Below, piece by piece: positions 26,954-36,149 of a stretch of 64,000 nt of DNA (positions are counted from its first letter, which is position 1; each line of letters begins with the position of its first letter). The stretch is taken from contig NZ_CDME01000002.1 in assembly GCF_000826545.1 (NCBI RefSeq), positions 2,117,187-2,181,186 of the forward strand, given 5' to 3'. A program made the position numbers and the translations under genes. The DNA is from Kibdelosporangium sp. MJ126-NF4 (lineage in GTDB: Bacteria; Actinomycetota; Actinomycetes; Mycobacteriales; Pseudonocardiaceae). Below the pieces are notes generated by a model that was given only the letters and a program-made list of their open reading frames with translations, was not told where the DNA came from and searched no databases.

Positions 26954-27625
26954 CTATCCTCCCTGGGCTTGGATGTGCTGGGCGATCTCGTCCGGGAGTT
27001 CGATCGGCAGTGGCAGGCCGACGGGCATCGGCTGGGTGCCGCGGACCACGACTGTGCCGCGGATCAGGGCGCGCAGGCCGTGTGCCGCCTGCGCCGCCTG
27101 GTCCGGTGGCCCGGCCACCACGCCACGCAGCATCCAGCGCGGTCCGTTCACGCCGATGAACCGCAGCGACATCTCGTTCAGGTTGGCCATCAGTTCCTGG
27201 CCCCACTCGCCCGCCGCGCTGCGCACCTGGGCGCCGTTGGACTTCAGCTCGTTGGCCAGGTCGCCGCAGACCTCGTCCCACAGCCCGCCGGACTTGGGCG
27301 CCGCGTACGCCGTCACGGTCATCTGGCCGCTCGGCGTCATGATGTGGACCGCCTTCACCACACCCGGCTGTTCCATCTCCACCTGCAACTGCGCGCCGTC
27401 CGGCACGGGCAGCTGGATGCAGCCGAGATCCAGCCGGGGCAGGCCGTCCTGCGGCGCGTCCTCGTCGAACGGGCCGCCCGCCATCGACTCCAGATCGCCT
27501 TGCACGGGCTCGTACTCCGCCGAGGCGTCGTCGGCGTGTCCCGCGCCGACGAGCTCGTCACCGGCCTCGTCGTACTCGACGTCCGGATTGTTCTTCTTGT
27601 CCCGGCGTCGCCCGAAAAGTCCCAC
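26954..27625 (-). CDS. DUF3710 family protein
   Basis: A 223-residue soluble protein of actinobacterial family DUF3710 (Rv2696c type). The N-terminus is basic (GLFGRRRDKKN), then acidic and disordered. The conserved part is FDEDAPQDGLPRLDLGCIQLPVP through WMLRGVVAGPPDQAAQA. GTG start, sharing one base with the TAG stop of dut (TAGTG), behind a GGAGGA site inside the end of dut. Function is not established; the invariant coupling to dut suggests a nucleotide-pool or envelope link. Confidence 0.85.
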   Translation of the reverse strand: MGLFGRRRDKKNNPDVEYDEAGDELVGAGHADDASAEYEPVQGDLESMAGGPFDEDAPQDGLPRLDLGCIQLPVPDGAQLQVEMEQPGVVKAVHIMTPSGQMTVTAYAAPKSGGLWDEVCGDLANELKSNGAQVRSAAGEWGQELMANLNEMSLRFIGVNGPRWMLRGVVAGPPDQAAQAAHGLRALIRGTVVVRGTQPMPVGLPLPIELPDEIAQHIQAQGG

Positions 27626-28095
27626 TATTCCTCCGTCTTCTCGCGAGTGGACGCGAGAACCGCGTGCCCACCGGTCGACCCGTATCCGCCCGCGCCGCGC
27701 GCCGAGTCGTCCAGTTCTTCCACCTCTTGGAATACCGCATGTTCGACCCGCTGGACGACCAGTTGCGCGATCCTGTCGCCGCGGCGCAGCCGGATCGGCT
27801 CACGCGGGTCGTGGTTGATCAGACAGACCTTGATCTCGCCCCGGTAGCCGGAGTCGATCGTGCCCGGCGTGTTCACCACGCTCAGCCCCACCCTGGCGGC
27901 GAGGCCGGAGCGCGGGTGCACGAACGCCGCGAAGCCGTCGGGCAGCGCGATCGCCACACCGGTACCGACGATCGCTCGTTCGCCCGGCTCGATGTCCACG
28001 TCCGACGTGGTCACCAGATCGGCGCCGGCGTCACCCGGCCGGGCGTAGGACGGGATGGGCACACCGGGGTCGACCCGGGAAATCAGGACCTGCAC
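27625..28095 (-). CDS. dut: Deoxyuridine 5'-triphosphate nucleotidohydrolase (dUTPase)
   Basis: The 156-residue trimeric dUTPase hydrolyses dUTP to dUMP and pyrophosphate, keeping uracil out of DNA and supplying thymidylate synthesis. All five family motifs are visible: PGDAGADL (1), HPRSGLA (2), [13 protein letters not shown] (3), RGDRIAQLV (4) and the C-terminal [10 protein letters not shown] (5) that closes over the substrate. GTG at 28095 is chosen; another GTG three codons upstream is possible. First gene of the dut-DUF3710 operon, diverging from the DUF3093 gene. Confidence 0.97.
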   Translation of the reverse strand: MQVLISRVDPGVPIPSYARPGDAGADLVTTSDVDIEPGERAIVGTGVAIALPDGFAAFVHPRSGLAARVGLSVVNTPGTIDSGYRGEIKVCLINHDPREPIRLRRGDRIAQLVVQRVEHAVFQEVEELDDSARGAGGYGSTGGHAVLASTREKTEE

Positions 28096-28128
28096 GCTGG
28101 GCACGAGCGGCGAGACTACCCTGGTGAC

Positions 28129-28605
28129 GTGCCGGACACCTCGAACGCCTACTCCGAGCGGCTCTCGGTCCCCTGGTTGAGCTGGCCGCTGCCGATGATC
28201 GGCGCCGGCCTGATGGCCGCCACCATCCACATGGGCTACCAGGGAATCCGGTCGTGGCTGCCGTACGTCGTGCTGCTGCCCCTGATGGCGTTCCTGCTGT
28301 TCTGGGCAGGCCGCGCCAAGGTGCGGGTGGCCGACGGGGAGCTCTGGGCCGGTGACGCGCACCTGCCGCTGAGGTTCGTCGGCGAGATCGACGTGCTGGA
28401 CAACCCGCACGACAAGCGCCGCGCCCTCGGCCGCGACTTCGACCCGTCCGCGTTCGTGCTGCACCGCGGCTGGATCTCGACCGCGCTGCGGGTTCACCTG
28501 AACGACCCCGACGATCCGACGCCGTACTGGATCCTCAGCACCCGTTCCCCCGAGAAGCTGGCCGCGTTGCTGCGGCAGGACGCACACACGCAGCCGGGTA
28601 CCTGA
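28129..28605 (+). CDS. DUF3093 family two-helix membrane protein
   Basis: The 158-residue protein has two adjacent N-terminal transmembrane helices ([18 protein letters not shown] and [16 protein letters not shown]). A cytoplasmic, PH-like beta domain follows ([26 protein letters not shown] and later [16 protein letters not shown]). It fits actinobacterial DUF3093 (Rv2698 position). The GTG start lies 34 bases from the divergent dut start. The stop codon is embedded in a perfect inverted repeat. Function unknown. Confidence 0.82.
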   Translation: MPDTSNAYSERLSVPWLSWPLPMIGAGLMAATIHMGYQGIRSWLPYVVLLPLMAFLLFWAGRAKVRVADGELWAGDAHLPLRFVGEIDVLDNPHDKRRALGRDFDPSAFVLHRGWISTALRVHLNDPDDPTPYWILSTRSPEKLAALLRQDAHTQPGT

Positions 28606-28624
28606 CAGGCTGTCAGGTACCCGG
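28594..28624. terminator. Bidirectional terminator-like perfect inverted repeat
   Basis: Fifteen-base arms (28594-28608 and 28610-28624) are perfectly complementary around a single G, and the left arm contains the DUF3093 stop codon. It lies between convergent genes. There is no T-run, as is common for actinobacterial terminators. Confidence 0.65.
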
Positions 28625-28661
28625 ATCGGACAAACTCTCTTCTGTTTCCCGTACGCCGGGA

Positions 28662-28970
28662 TCAGGCGCAGTCGCGGCACACGTACAAGCCGTCGCGCTC
28701 CTCGGCCAACCTGCTGCGGTGGTGGACCAGGAAGCAGTGCGAACACGTGAACTCGTCCGCCTGCTTCGGAATCACCTTGACAGTCAGGTCCTCGCCGGAC
28801 AGTCCGGACAGGTCGGCACCGGGGAGCTCGAAGTTCTCAGCGGTATCCGACTCGTCGACGTCGACAACACCGGACTGCGTCTCGTTGCGGCGCGCCTTCA
28901 ACTCCTCGAGGGAGTCCTCGGCGAGGTCGTCGGCCTCGCTTCGGCGAGGAGCGTCGTAGTCGGTCGCCAT
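28662..28970 (-). CDS. DUF4193 family zinc-ribbon-like protein
   Basis: The 102-residue acidic protein begins MATDYDAPR and ends with a paired-cysteine module, [11 protein letters not shown] ... VCRDCA, able to bind one zinc ion. Start, acidic middle and cysteines match actinobacterial DUF4193 (Rv2699c position). It is highly conserved next to dut and sigA in this phylum, but its role is unknown. The ATG at 28970 fits the family N-terminus; upstream in-frame sequence has no similarity. Confidence 0.88.
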   Translation of the reverse strand: MATDYDAPRRSEADDLAEDSLEELKARRNETQSGVVDVDESDTAENFELPGADLSGLSGEDLTVKVIPKQADEFTCSHCFLVHHRSRLAEERDGLYVCRDCA

Positions 28971-29476
28971 CTTTTTCACCCCTGCGGTCAAATCATCACC
29001 ATGCACTCGTGCCGCTGGACAACGCTCCAGGGCCCGGTTTTGTGCCCGCCATTGGAGTGACGGACGTCTCCCCTGGTCGCGTGCGGATTCTTGGCCAACC
29101 GAATCGATTCGGCCCAGAGTCTTCGGCGACCGGAGCGCGCAGAGGGTAGCCCATCTCACGCCCGTTCAGTCAACGCATCACCCTTCTGGGTGTGTTCCCG
29201 AATGCGTCACACAATCCGGTTGGACCCGTTCGAACCGGTCCGACCAGGCGTTGCCGGGACGAACCGGACTTGCCGCCGACGCGGCGTCATGGTCCGATAC
29301 CTGCGATGTCTCACTGTCCGCGATCATCGAGTCGCATCGGGCGACCAGTACGCCACGTACTCGCCCCGATGCCCGCGGCCCGGCGGAAACGCCTAGGCTG
29401 ATCAGCAGCAACAAAAGTCAACAGCCAGTCGACAGATACACGCAGGGGAATCTGGCCGGCATTGGAGGACGGGCAC
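28971..29476. other. Divergent intergenic region between DUF4193 and LytR_C genes
   Basis: No gene is supported in these 506 bases. A hairpin-capable repeat (29218-29226 with 29237-29245, one G-T wobble) is present. TAGGCT at 29394-29399 resembles an actinobacterial -10 for the rightward gene, but no good -35 element lies 16-19 bases before it. Confidence 0.5.
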
Positions 29477-30193
29477 GTGACGGCGGGGAGCTTCAACGGG
29501 GGTGAGCAGGCCCCCAGATATCGCAAGCGGCGGCCGCTTCCTGCGCTGATCATGCTTGTGTTACTCGGTTTGGTGGCCACCATCGTGTGGCTGAACGTGG
29601 CGAACAAGGAGCCGCAGGCGCAGGGAGTGCGCTGCGAGCCCGGCGCACCCGCGACGGCGACGTCCGGGCAGCCGGCGCCCCCGCCACAAACGGAACCCGG
29701 TCAGCACCTGGATCAGACAGGACTCGACCAGACCTCGGGCGCGCCGCCCGACCAGGTCAGCGTCAAGGTGCTGAACGCGAGCACCCAGCGCGGCAAGGCC
29801 GGGCTGGTCTCGGAGGGGCTGAAACAGCTCGGTTTCACCCAGGTGGGTCAACCCGGCGACGACCCGGTCTTCTATCCGTCGAAGGACATGAAGTGCCGCG
29901 GCCAGATCCGCTTCGGCCAGCAGGGCGCACCGGCCGCACGGACGCTGAGCCTGCTCGACCCGTGCATCGAACTGATCAAGGACAACCGGCAGGACGCGTC
30001 GATCGACCTGGTCATCGGGCACAAGTTCGACGAGCTGCCGATCAAGGCAGAGACCCGGCAGGTCCTGCGGGTGCTGGCCGAGTGGGGCGCACAGCATCCG
30101 CCGCAGACCGGTGGGCTGCAGTCCGCCGACGCGGCCGCGGGACCGCAGCTGGACCCGGCGCTGATCGAGGCGATCCGCCGCGTCCCCTGCTGA
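29477..30193 (+). CDS. LytR C-terminal-domain envelope protein (Cei-like)
   Basis: A 238-residue protein with a short cytoplasmic N-terminus (YRKRRPLP), one transmembrane helix (ALIMLVLLGLVATIVWLNVA), a proline/glutamine-rich linker and an extracellular LytR_C domain (VSVKVLNASTQRGKAGLVSEGLKQLGF). In M. tuberculosis the gene at this place, Rv2700 (cei), supports cell-envelope integrity. GTG at 29477 has GGAGG eight bases before it; TTG at 29462 is an alternative. A strong inverted repeat closes the transcript. Confidence 0.85.
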   Translation: MTAGSFNGGEQAPRYRKRRPLPALIMLVLLGLVATIVWLNVANKEPQAQGVRCEPGAPATATSGQPAPPPQTEPGQHLDQTGLDQTSGAPPDQVSVKVLNASTQRGKAGLVSEGLKQLGFTQVGQPGDDPVFYPSKDMKCRGQIRFGQQGAPAARTLSLLDPCIELIKDNRQDASIDLVIGHKFDELPIKAETRQVLRVLAEWGAQHPPQTGGLQSADAAAGPQLDPALIEAIRRVPC

Positions 30194-30202
30194 CCGAACC
30201 CC

Positions 30203-30248
30203 CTCGTGAGTGGTTGGTCCGGCTAGTACCGGACCAACCACTCACGAG
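30203..30248. terminator. Long perfect bidirectional terminator hairpin
   Basis: Arms 30203-30222 and 30229-30248 form a perfect 20-bp stem with a 6-base loop. It sits between the convergent LytR_C and suhB genes, and the suhB stop codon lies inside the right arm. This should stop transcription from both sides. Confidence 0.8.
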
Positions 30249-31072
30249 GTCTGATCAGCGGAGATGCCTGCTTCTTTGAGGAGTTCGCCGAGTTGTCGCG
30301 CCACGCCGGGTGCCGAGGCGAAAACCGTGTTTCCGAATTCACCCGTTCCGGGTAGGTGCACGACCGCGCCCGCCTCCTCGGCGATCAGCGCGCCCGCCGC
30401 CCAGTCCCACGGGTTGAGACCGGCTTCGAAGTACGCGTCCACCCAGCCCGCGCCGACCAGGCACAGGTCCAGCGCGGCCGAACCGGTGCGACGGATATCA
30501 CGTACCCGGGTGAGCAGCTGCCGGACCACTTCGGTCTGCCTGGCCCGCCGTTCGGGCCGATAGGCGAATCCCGTGGCGACCAGCGTCAGCTCCAGCTCCC
30601 GCGCCGCGCTGGCCCGCAGCGGCACGTCGTCGAGCGTGGCGCCCGCACCCCGCGCCGCCGACCAGACGCGGCCGCTGGCGGGTTCGACGACGGCCCCGGC
30701 CATGGTCACCCCGTCCAACTGGGCAGCGACCGACACGGAGTACCAGGGCAGGCCGTAGAGGTAGTTCACGGTGCCGTCGATCGGGTCGACCACCCACTGG
30801 ACGGACCCGGTCGAGTCCCCAGGCTGGTCTGCGCCCTCCTCCTCGCCCAGCACCGGATCGCCGGGCCGCAGCCGTGCGAGCCGCTCGCGGATGAGCCGCT
30901 CGGCCGCTTTGTCGCCCGCGGTGACCGGGTCGGTCGCGCTGGACTTCGTCTCGACGTGCCGCACGGCCGAACGGCGGGTCGTCTCCACCAGTTCGGCCGC
31001 CTCGGTCGCCACACGGACGGCGACCTGGCGCAAGGTGTCCCGCAGATGGACCATGGGTACATCGGACCACAT
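30242..31072 (-). CDS. suhB: Inositol-1-monophosphatase family protein (SuhB type)
   Basis: The 276-residue Mg-dependent phosphatase has the metal-binding motifs of the family: GEEEG, WVVDPIDGTVNYLYGLPWYSVSVA (motif A) and NPWDWAAGALIAEEAG (motif B), plus RRTGSAALDL. It would release inositol from inositol phosphate, feeding phosphatidylinositol and mycothiol synthesis. Location next to ppgK and sigA matches Rv2701c. ATG at 31072 or six codons later are both possible. It diverges from ppgK with 55 bases between. Confidence 0.92.
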   Translation of the reverse strand: MWSDVPMVHLRDTLRQVAVRVATEAAELVETTRRSAVRHVETKSSATDPVTAGDKAAERLIRERLARLRPGDPVLGEEEGADQPGDSTGSVQWVVDPIDGTVNYLYGLPWYSVSVAAQLDGVTMAGAVVEPASGRVWSAARGAGATLDDVPLRASAARELELTLVATGFAYRPERRARQTEVVRQLLTRVRDIRRTGSAALDLCLVGAGWVDAYFEAGLNPWDWAAGALIAEEAGAVVHLPGTGEFGNTVFASAPGVARQLGELLKEAGISADQTS

Positions 31073-31127
31073 CCGTTATCGTCCCCCCAGCACCTGCGAA
31101 CTGAATCGAGAAGGAAGGACCACGGGG

Positions 31128-31889
31128 ATGGCTGGCACCCGCGGCTTCGGGGTAGACATCGGCGGTTCCGGGATCAAGGGATGCGTGGTCGACCTTCAGA
31201 CCGGAACGCTCGTCGGAGAGCGGATCAGGACGAGCACACCGCAGCCTTCGACGCCGGACGCCATCGCCGATGTGGTGGCCAAGACCGTCGAGCAGTTCGA
31301 CTGGCACGGGCCGGTCGGCGTGACCCTGCCGACCGTGGTCAAGCACGGCAAGGCGCTCTCGGCTGCGAACATCAGCAAGAAATGGATCGGTACCGACGCG
31401 CACGCGTTGTTCGCCGAGCGGCTCGGCAGGCAGGCGCACGAGATCGTGGTTCTCAACGACGCCGACGCGGCCGGTATGGCGGAAATCCGTTATGGATCGG
31501 ATATCGACCGGTCCGGCGTGGTCGTCCTGCTGACTTTCGGCACCGGCATCGGCAGTGCCGTTTTCCTCGACGGCGAACTCGTCCCGAACACCGAGTTCGG
31601 CCATCTGGAGGTCGACGGGCACGACGCCGAGACCAGGGCCGCCGCCTCGGTCAAGGAGGAGAACGAGCTGTCGTGGGAGGAGTGGGCCAAGCGCGTCACC
31701 CGGTACCTGCGCAGGCTGGAGGACCTGATCTGGCCCGACCTGATCATCGCGGGCGGCGGGGTGAGCAAGAAGGCCGACAAGTGGCTGCCGCTGCTGGACG
31801 TGCGTACCAAAGTCTTGGCCGCCGAACTGCGCAACGACGCGGGCATTGTCGGCGCGGCGGTGGCGGCCGATATCGGCGTCCAGCACTGA
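31128..31889 (+). CDS. ppgK: Polyphosphate glucokinase
   Basis: A 253-residue ROK-type sugar kinase that phosphorylates glucose, in characterised homologues with polyphosphate or ATP. It begins [17 protein letters not shown] (phosphate-binding motif). It continues with [12 protein letters not shown], the catalytic-base segment [26 protein letters not shown] and the closing [11 protein letters not shown]. Length and motifs match Rv2702. ATG at 31128 follows an AAGGAAGG site. sigA follows after a promoter-containing gap. Confidence 0.95.
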   Translation: MAGTRGFGVDIGGSGIKGCVVDLQTGTLVGERIRTSTPQPSTPDAIADVVAKTVEQFDWHGPVGVTLPTVVKHGKALSAANISKKWIGTDAHALFAERLGRQAHEIVVLNDADAAGMAEIRYGSDIDRSGVVVLLTFGTGIGSAVFLDGELVPNTEFGHLEVDGHDAETRAAASVKEENELSWEEWAKRVTRYLRRLEDLIWPDLIIAGGGVSKKADKWLPLLDVRTKVLAAELRNDAGIVGAAVAADIGVQH

Positions 31890-31960
31890 TTCGCGTTTGT
31901 TCGCGGCCGTAGGAACCGGCCGAACGCCCTTGTTGTGTCACCTCACTCGCCGGGCGTCGT

Positions 31961-31966
31961 TACAAT
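31961..31966 (+). promoter_or_regulatory. Candidate -10 element of the sigA promoter
   Basis: TACAAT about 98 bases before the sigA start is a good primary-sigma -10 element. No -35 hexamer near consensus stands at 16-19 bases upstream; TTGTTG at 31930-31935 is too far. The start site is therefore tentative. Confidence 0.4.
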
Positions 31967-32064
31967 GGAACAGCGCCTTCGGCAAAGCCCGGAGGCTCTC
32001 CCCGAACTCCCGGCAACGCGACCCCCGCCGTGTTGCCGTTGTCGACCGTTTCGAAAGGGCGTAC

Positions 32065-33453
<1,389 letters not shown>

Positions 33454-33467
33454 GTCGGTCGTGAATC

Positions 33468-33497
33468 AGGCCCCCGGCTGCGGCCGGGGGCCTTTTT
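33468..33497 (+). terminator. Intrinsic terminator of sigA
   Basis: An 11-bp G/C-rich stem (33468-33478 with 33483-33493) around a TGCG loop is followed by five T residues, starting 15 bases after the sigA stop. Confidence 0.92.
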
Positions 33498-33579
33498 CGG
33501 ACCTGTTCAGCGCTGACCAGCGCTGTTGAGTACGTTGTCGTGGTACTCGAAGAGACTGAATGTTTGTGGAGGACACCTC

Positions 33580-33951
33580 GTGGCGACGAAGCCTGAGATC
33601 GGCCCGATCACCGGAAACCCGCCTGCCGACCTGGAAATCGAGGACATCACCGTCGGCGACGGTCCCGAGGCCCAGTCAGGCCAGACGGTGACCGTGCACT
33701 ATGTCGGCGTCTCGCACTCGACCGGCACGCAGTTCGACGCGTCCTGGGACCGCGGCGAGACGTTCCAGTTCCCGCTGGGTGGCGGCCGCGTCATCCAGGG
33801 CTGGGACCGTGGCGTCGCGGGCATGAAGGTCGGTGGGCGCCGCAAGCTGACCATCCCACCGCACCTGGGCTACGGCGCACGCGGCGCCGGTGCCGCGATC
33901 AAGCCGAACGAGACCCTGGTCTTCGTGGTCGACCTGCTCGGCGTGAACTAA
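33580..33951 (+). CDS. FKBP-type peptidyl-prolyl cis-trans isomerase
   Basis: A 123-residue single-domain FKBP. It has the usual GDGPEAQSGQTVTVHYVGV strand, FDASWDRGETFQFPLG, VIQGWDRGVAGMKVGGRRKLTIPPHLGYG and the closing ETLVFVVDLLGV. The VIQGWD aromatic pocket residues and Tyr of GYG that bind proline (and FK506) are present. There is no signal peptide, so it acts in the cytoplasm as a folding helper. The GTG start follows GGAGG. An imperfect G/C hairpin at 33968-34001 may terminate it. Confidence 0.93.
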   Translation: MATKPEIGPITGNPPADLEIEDITVGDGPEAQSGQTVTVHYVGVSHSTGTQFDASWDRGETFQFPLGGGRVIQGWDRGVAGMKVGGRRKLTIPPHLGYGARGAGAAIKPNETLVFVVDLLGVN

Positions 33952-34426
33952 GAGAAAACGGGCGGTTCGGCGGGCTCGCCCCTTCGTGGGCGGGCCCGCC
34001 GACGCATGACATGACAAAGTCCGCCCCAGCACGTCCCCCGATGCATGGAGCGGGGGTGGTCACCAGCCGCGGAGCGACATTCATCACATCGGCGGTCCCG
34101 GAGCGGTGGACCAGTCCCGGAGCGCGGCTACGGAGAGCTCCGAACACCCGTTGACCAGGGATGCGCCACGACCGGCGCTTTTACCACGTGCTAGTGCCGT
34201 CCGACCACAAGATCCTGAATACCGGGACAGCCATTACGACAACCGGGCGAACCAATTGTTACGGCTGTCTCTCTCGGGCGCGGGAACACTGACGATCGCC
34301 GAAACGTCTGCAAGAGTAGAGGTAGCGAACATCGGGTATCCGCCCGGCAACCACGTCGGCGGAGACCAGGTGGTCGCAGCCTGACGAGGGCACCGACCAC
34401 GGTGCCGGGACGGAGGGAGATTTACC
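33952..34426. other. Intergenic region after the FKBP gene
   Basis: Apart from a hairpin-capable repeat at 33968-34001 (8-bp outer stem), these 475 bases hold no supported gene. The stretch 34200-34360 is poorer in G+C than its surroundings and probably contains the promoter of the small DUF7455 gene, but I see no convincing -35/-10 pair. Confidence 0.45.
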
Positions 34427-34606
34427 ATGAACACCACGCTCACCCGCCCCGAACTGACAGCCGCCGATCGCTGCGACCGCTGCGGGGCAGCCGCACAGGT
34501 TCGAGCGATCCTGCCCTCAGGAGGAGAACTGCTGTTCTGCGGTCACCACGCGCGCGAGCACGAGGCGCGCCTGAAGGAGTTGGAGGCAGAGCTGCAGAAG
34601 GGCTGA
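34427..34606 (+). CDS. Small DUF7455-like zinc-binding protein
   Basis: The 59-residue protein is short but well supported: a GGAGGGAGA ribosome site, ATG at 34427, and conserved content TAADRCDRCGAAAQV, LPSGGELLFCGHHAREHE and a charged helical tail. The CDRC pair with a later Cys and His residues would form one zinc site. Proteins with this start (LTAADRCDRCGA) are widespread near sigma-factor genes in actinobacteria. Function unknown. A strong terminator follows 29 bases after the stop. Confidence 0.82.
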   Translation: MNTTLTRPELTAADRCDRCGAAAQVRAILPSGGELLFCGHHAREHEARLKELEAELQKG

Positions 34607-34634
34607 GACCACCTTAGCCACGACGTAGTCCCAA

Positions 34635-34669
34635 AAGGGCCAGGACACTGAGCGTGTGTCCTGGCCCTT
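34635..34669 (+). terminator. Rho-independent-like terminator after the DUF7455 gene
   Basis: A perfect 14-bp stem (34635-34648 with 34656-34669) has a 7-base loop. The stem begins with A residues and ends with T residues, so it could act in both directions. Confidence 0.8.
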
Positions 34670-34715
34670 CTGCATGCGCGCACCCGCGCCCCGCTGTGGT
34701 GGATAGGCTGGGGCC

Positions 34716-34964
34716 ATGTCAGGACGCGAAGACTGGTTCGAGTCGGCGAAGGTCGTTGGTGACGGATCCGCCGTGGCTGAGCACCCGCACGACACCGAGG
34801 ATCTCGTGCGTCTCGTGCGGACCATGCGCCGGGAGCGCGAGTGGACCGAGGCTCAGCTGGCGAGCGCCGCCGGGGTGCCGGAGGCCGCGGTCAGGCGATT
34901 CGAGGCCATGCAGATCGTGCCCGCCGAACCGCTGGCGATGCGGCTGCTCGAAGTTCTGCAGTAG
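34716..34964 (+). CDS. Small XRE-like helix-turn-helix protein
   Basis: An 82-residue protein. The C-terminal half, VRTMRREREWTEAQLASAAGVPEAAVRRFEAMQ, has the spacing of a lambda-repressor-like helix-turn-helix; the N-terminal 28 residues are polar. There is no sensor domain, so it may act as a small DNA-binding accessory. It stops five bases before the end of the convergent ROK regulator gene. Targets unknown. Confidence 0.65.
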   Translation: MSGREDWFESAKVVGDGSAVAEHPHDTEDLVRLVRTMRREREWTEAQLASAAGVPEAAVRRFEAMQIVPAEPLAMRLLEVLQ

Positions 34965-34968
34965 CCCC

Positions 34969-36144
34969 TCACATGGTGCCGAGGACGGGCTCGAAGGCCA
35001 GTTCGGCGGCACCGATCAGCTTCGCGTCGCCGCCGAGCACGGACGGCACGATCCGCGTCCCGCCGATGGCGCGGCTGACCAGGCTGCGGGTCCGCACCTC
35101 ACGGCCGATGTCGGCGATCACGGCGGCGGGCAGCGAGGTGTACAGGTCGCCGAGCACGACCAGTTCGGGACCGAGCATGTTGACGACGTTGACCAGGCCG
35201 AGCGCGAGCCAGTCGACGAACTCGGCGAGCTGGTCGCGGGCCAGCGCCGAATGCGCGGACAGCTCCTTCAGCGCGGCCACGATCGCACCGCGCGGTGATC
35301 CCTCCGGCAGGTCCAGCGTGCGGCACATGGCCGCCTCGCCGATCTCGGTCTCCCAGCAGCCGTGGCTGCCGCAGTAGCAGGGCCGCCCGCCGGGCTTGAC
35401 CACCATGTGCCCGATTTCGCCGAAGTACCCGCTGTGTCCGCGCATCGGCTGTCCGTTGGAGATCACGCCTCCGCCGACGCCGACGTCAGCGGACACGTAC
35501 ACCGCGTCGGACGCGCCACGGGCGGCGCCGCGGACGTGTTCGGCGAGCACGCCGAGTTCCGCGTCGTTGCCCAGCCGCACGGGCATTCCCAGCCCGGTGG
35601 ACAGCCACTCCCCCAGCGGGATGTCGGTCCAGTGCAGGTTCGGCGCCTCGTGCACCAGGCCGTCGGAGGCGCGCACCACGCCGGGCACGGACACGCCGAC
35701 CGAGGCCGTCTCCACCTTCAGCTCGCCCACCAGCCACCGGGTCGACTCGACGATGTGCGTGACGACTTCCTCGGGCTGGCTGGCACGGCCGTAGAGGTTC
35801 CAGCTGTTGCGGCCGAGGATCTGCCCGCCGAGGCCGACCAGCGCGATGGCGACGCCCTCGACGCGGATGTCGATCGCGAGCACGACCGCGGAGTGCGGCT
35901 GCGGCAGCACGAGCAGCGACGGTCGTCCGGCGCCGCTGCGCTGCAGCGGGACGCGTTCCTCGACGACACCGGCCTCGGCGAGGCCGTCGACCAACGCCTT
36001 GATGGTGCTGCGGTTGAGCCCCAGCTCCGTGGTCAGCGCCGCGCGGGTGCACGGCCCGTCGACGTGCAGGCGCCGCAGCAAGGCGGTCCGGTTGTGCCTG
36101 CGAACCTCGTCGGGCCGTGCTCCCGCGATCGGCGATGTAGTCAC
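34969..36144 (-). CDS. ROK-family transcriptional regulator of the sugar ABC operon (XylR type)
   Basis: The 391-residue protein has an N-terminal winged helix (ALTTELGLNRSTIKALVDGLAEAGVV, about 36-61) and a ROK sugar-binding domain. The latter contains LAIDIRVEGVAIALV, VGVSVPGVV, LGNDAELGVLAEHVRG and the zinc motif GHMVVKPGGRPCYCGSHGCWE. It lies last in the transporter operon (binding protein, ATPase, permease, regulator), five bases after the permease gene. It should repress the operon until its sugar is bound. The imperfect or perfect palindromes upstream of the first gene are candidate sites. Confidence 0.9.
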   Translation of the reverse strand: MTTSPIAGARPDEVRRHNRTALLRRLHVDGPCTRAALTTELGLNRSTIKALVDGLAEAGVVEERVPLQRSGAGRPSLLVLPQPHSAVVLAIDIRVEGVAIALVGLGGQILGRNSWNLYGRASQPEEVVTHIVESTRWLVGELKVETASVGVSVPGVVRASDGLVHEAPNLHWTDIPLGEWLSTGLGMPVRLGNDAELGVLAEHVRGAARGASDAVYVSADVGVGGGVISNGQPMRGHSGYFGEIGHMVVKPGGRPCYCGSHGCWETEIGEAAMCRTLDLPEGSPRGAIVAALKELSAHSALARDQLAEFVDWLALGLVNVVNMLGPELVVLGDLYTSLPAAVIADIGREVRTRSLVSRAIGGTRIVPSVLGGDAKLIGAAELAFEPVLGTM

Positions 36145-36149
36145 GGCTG

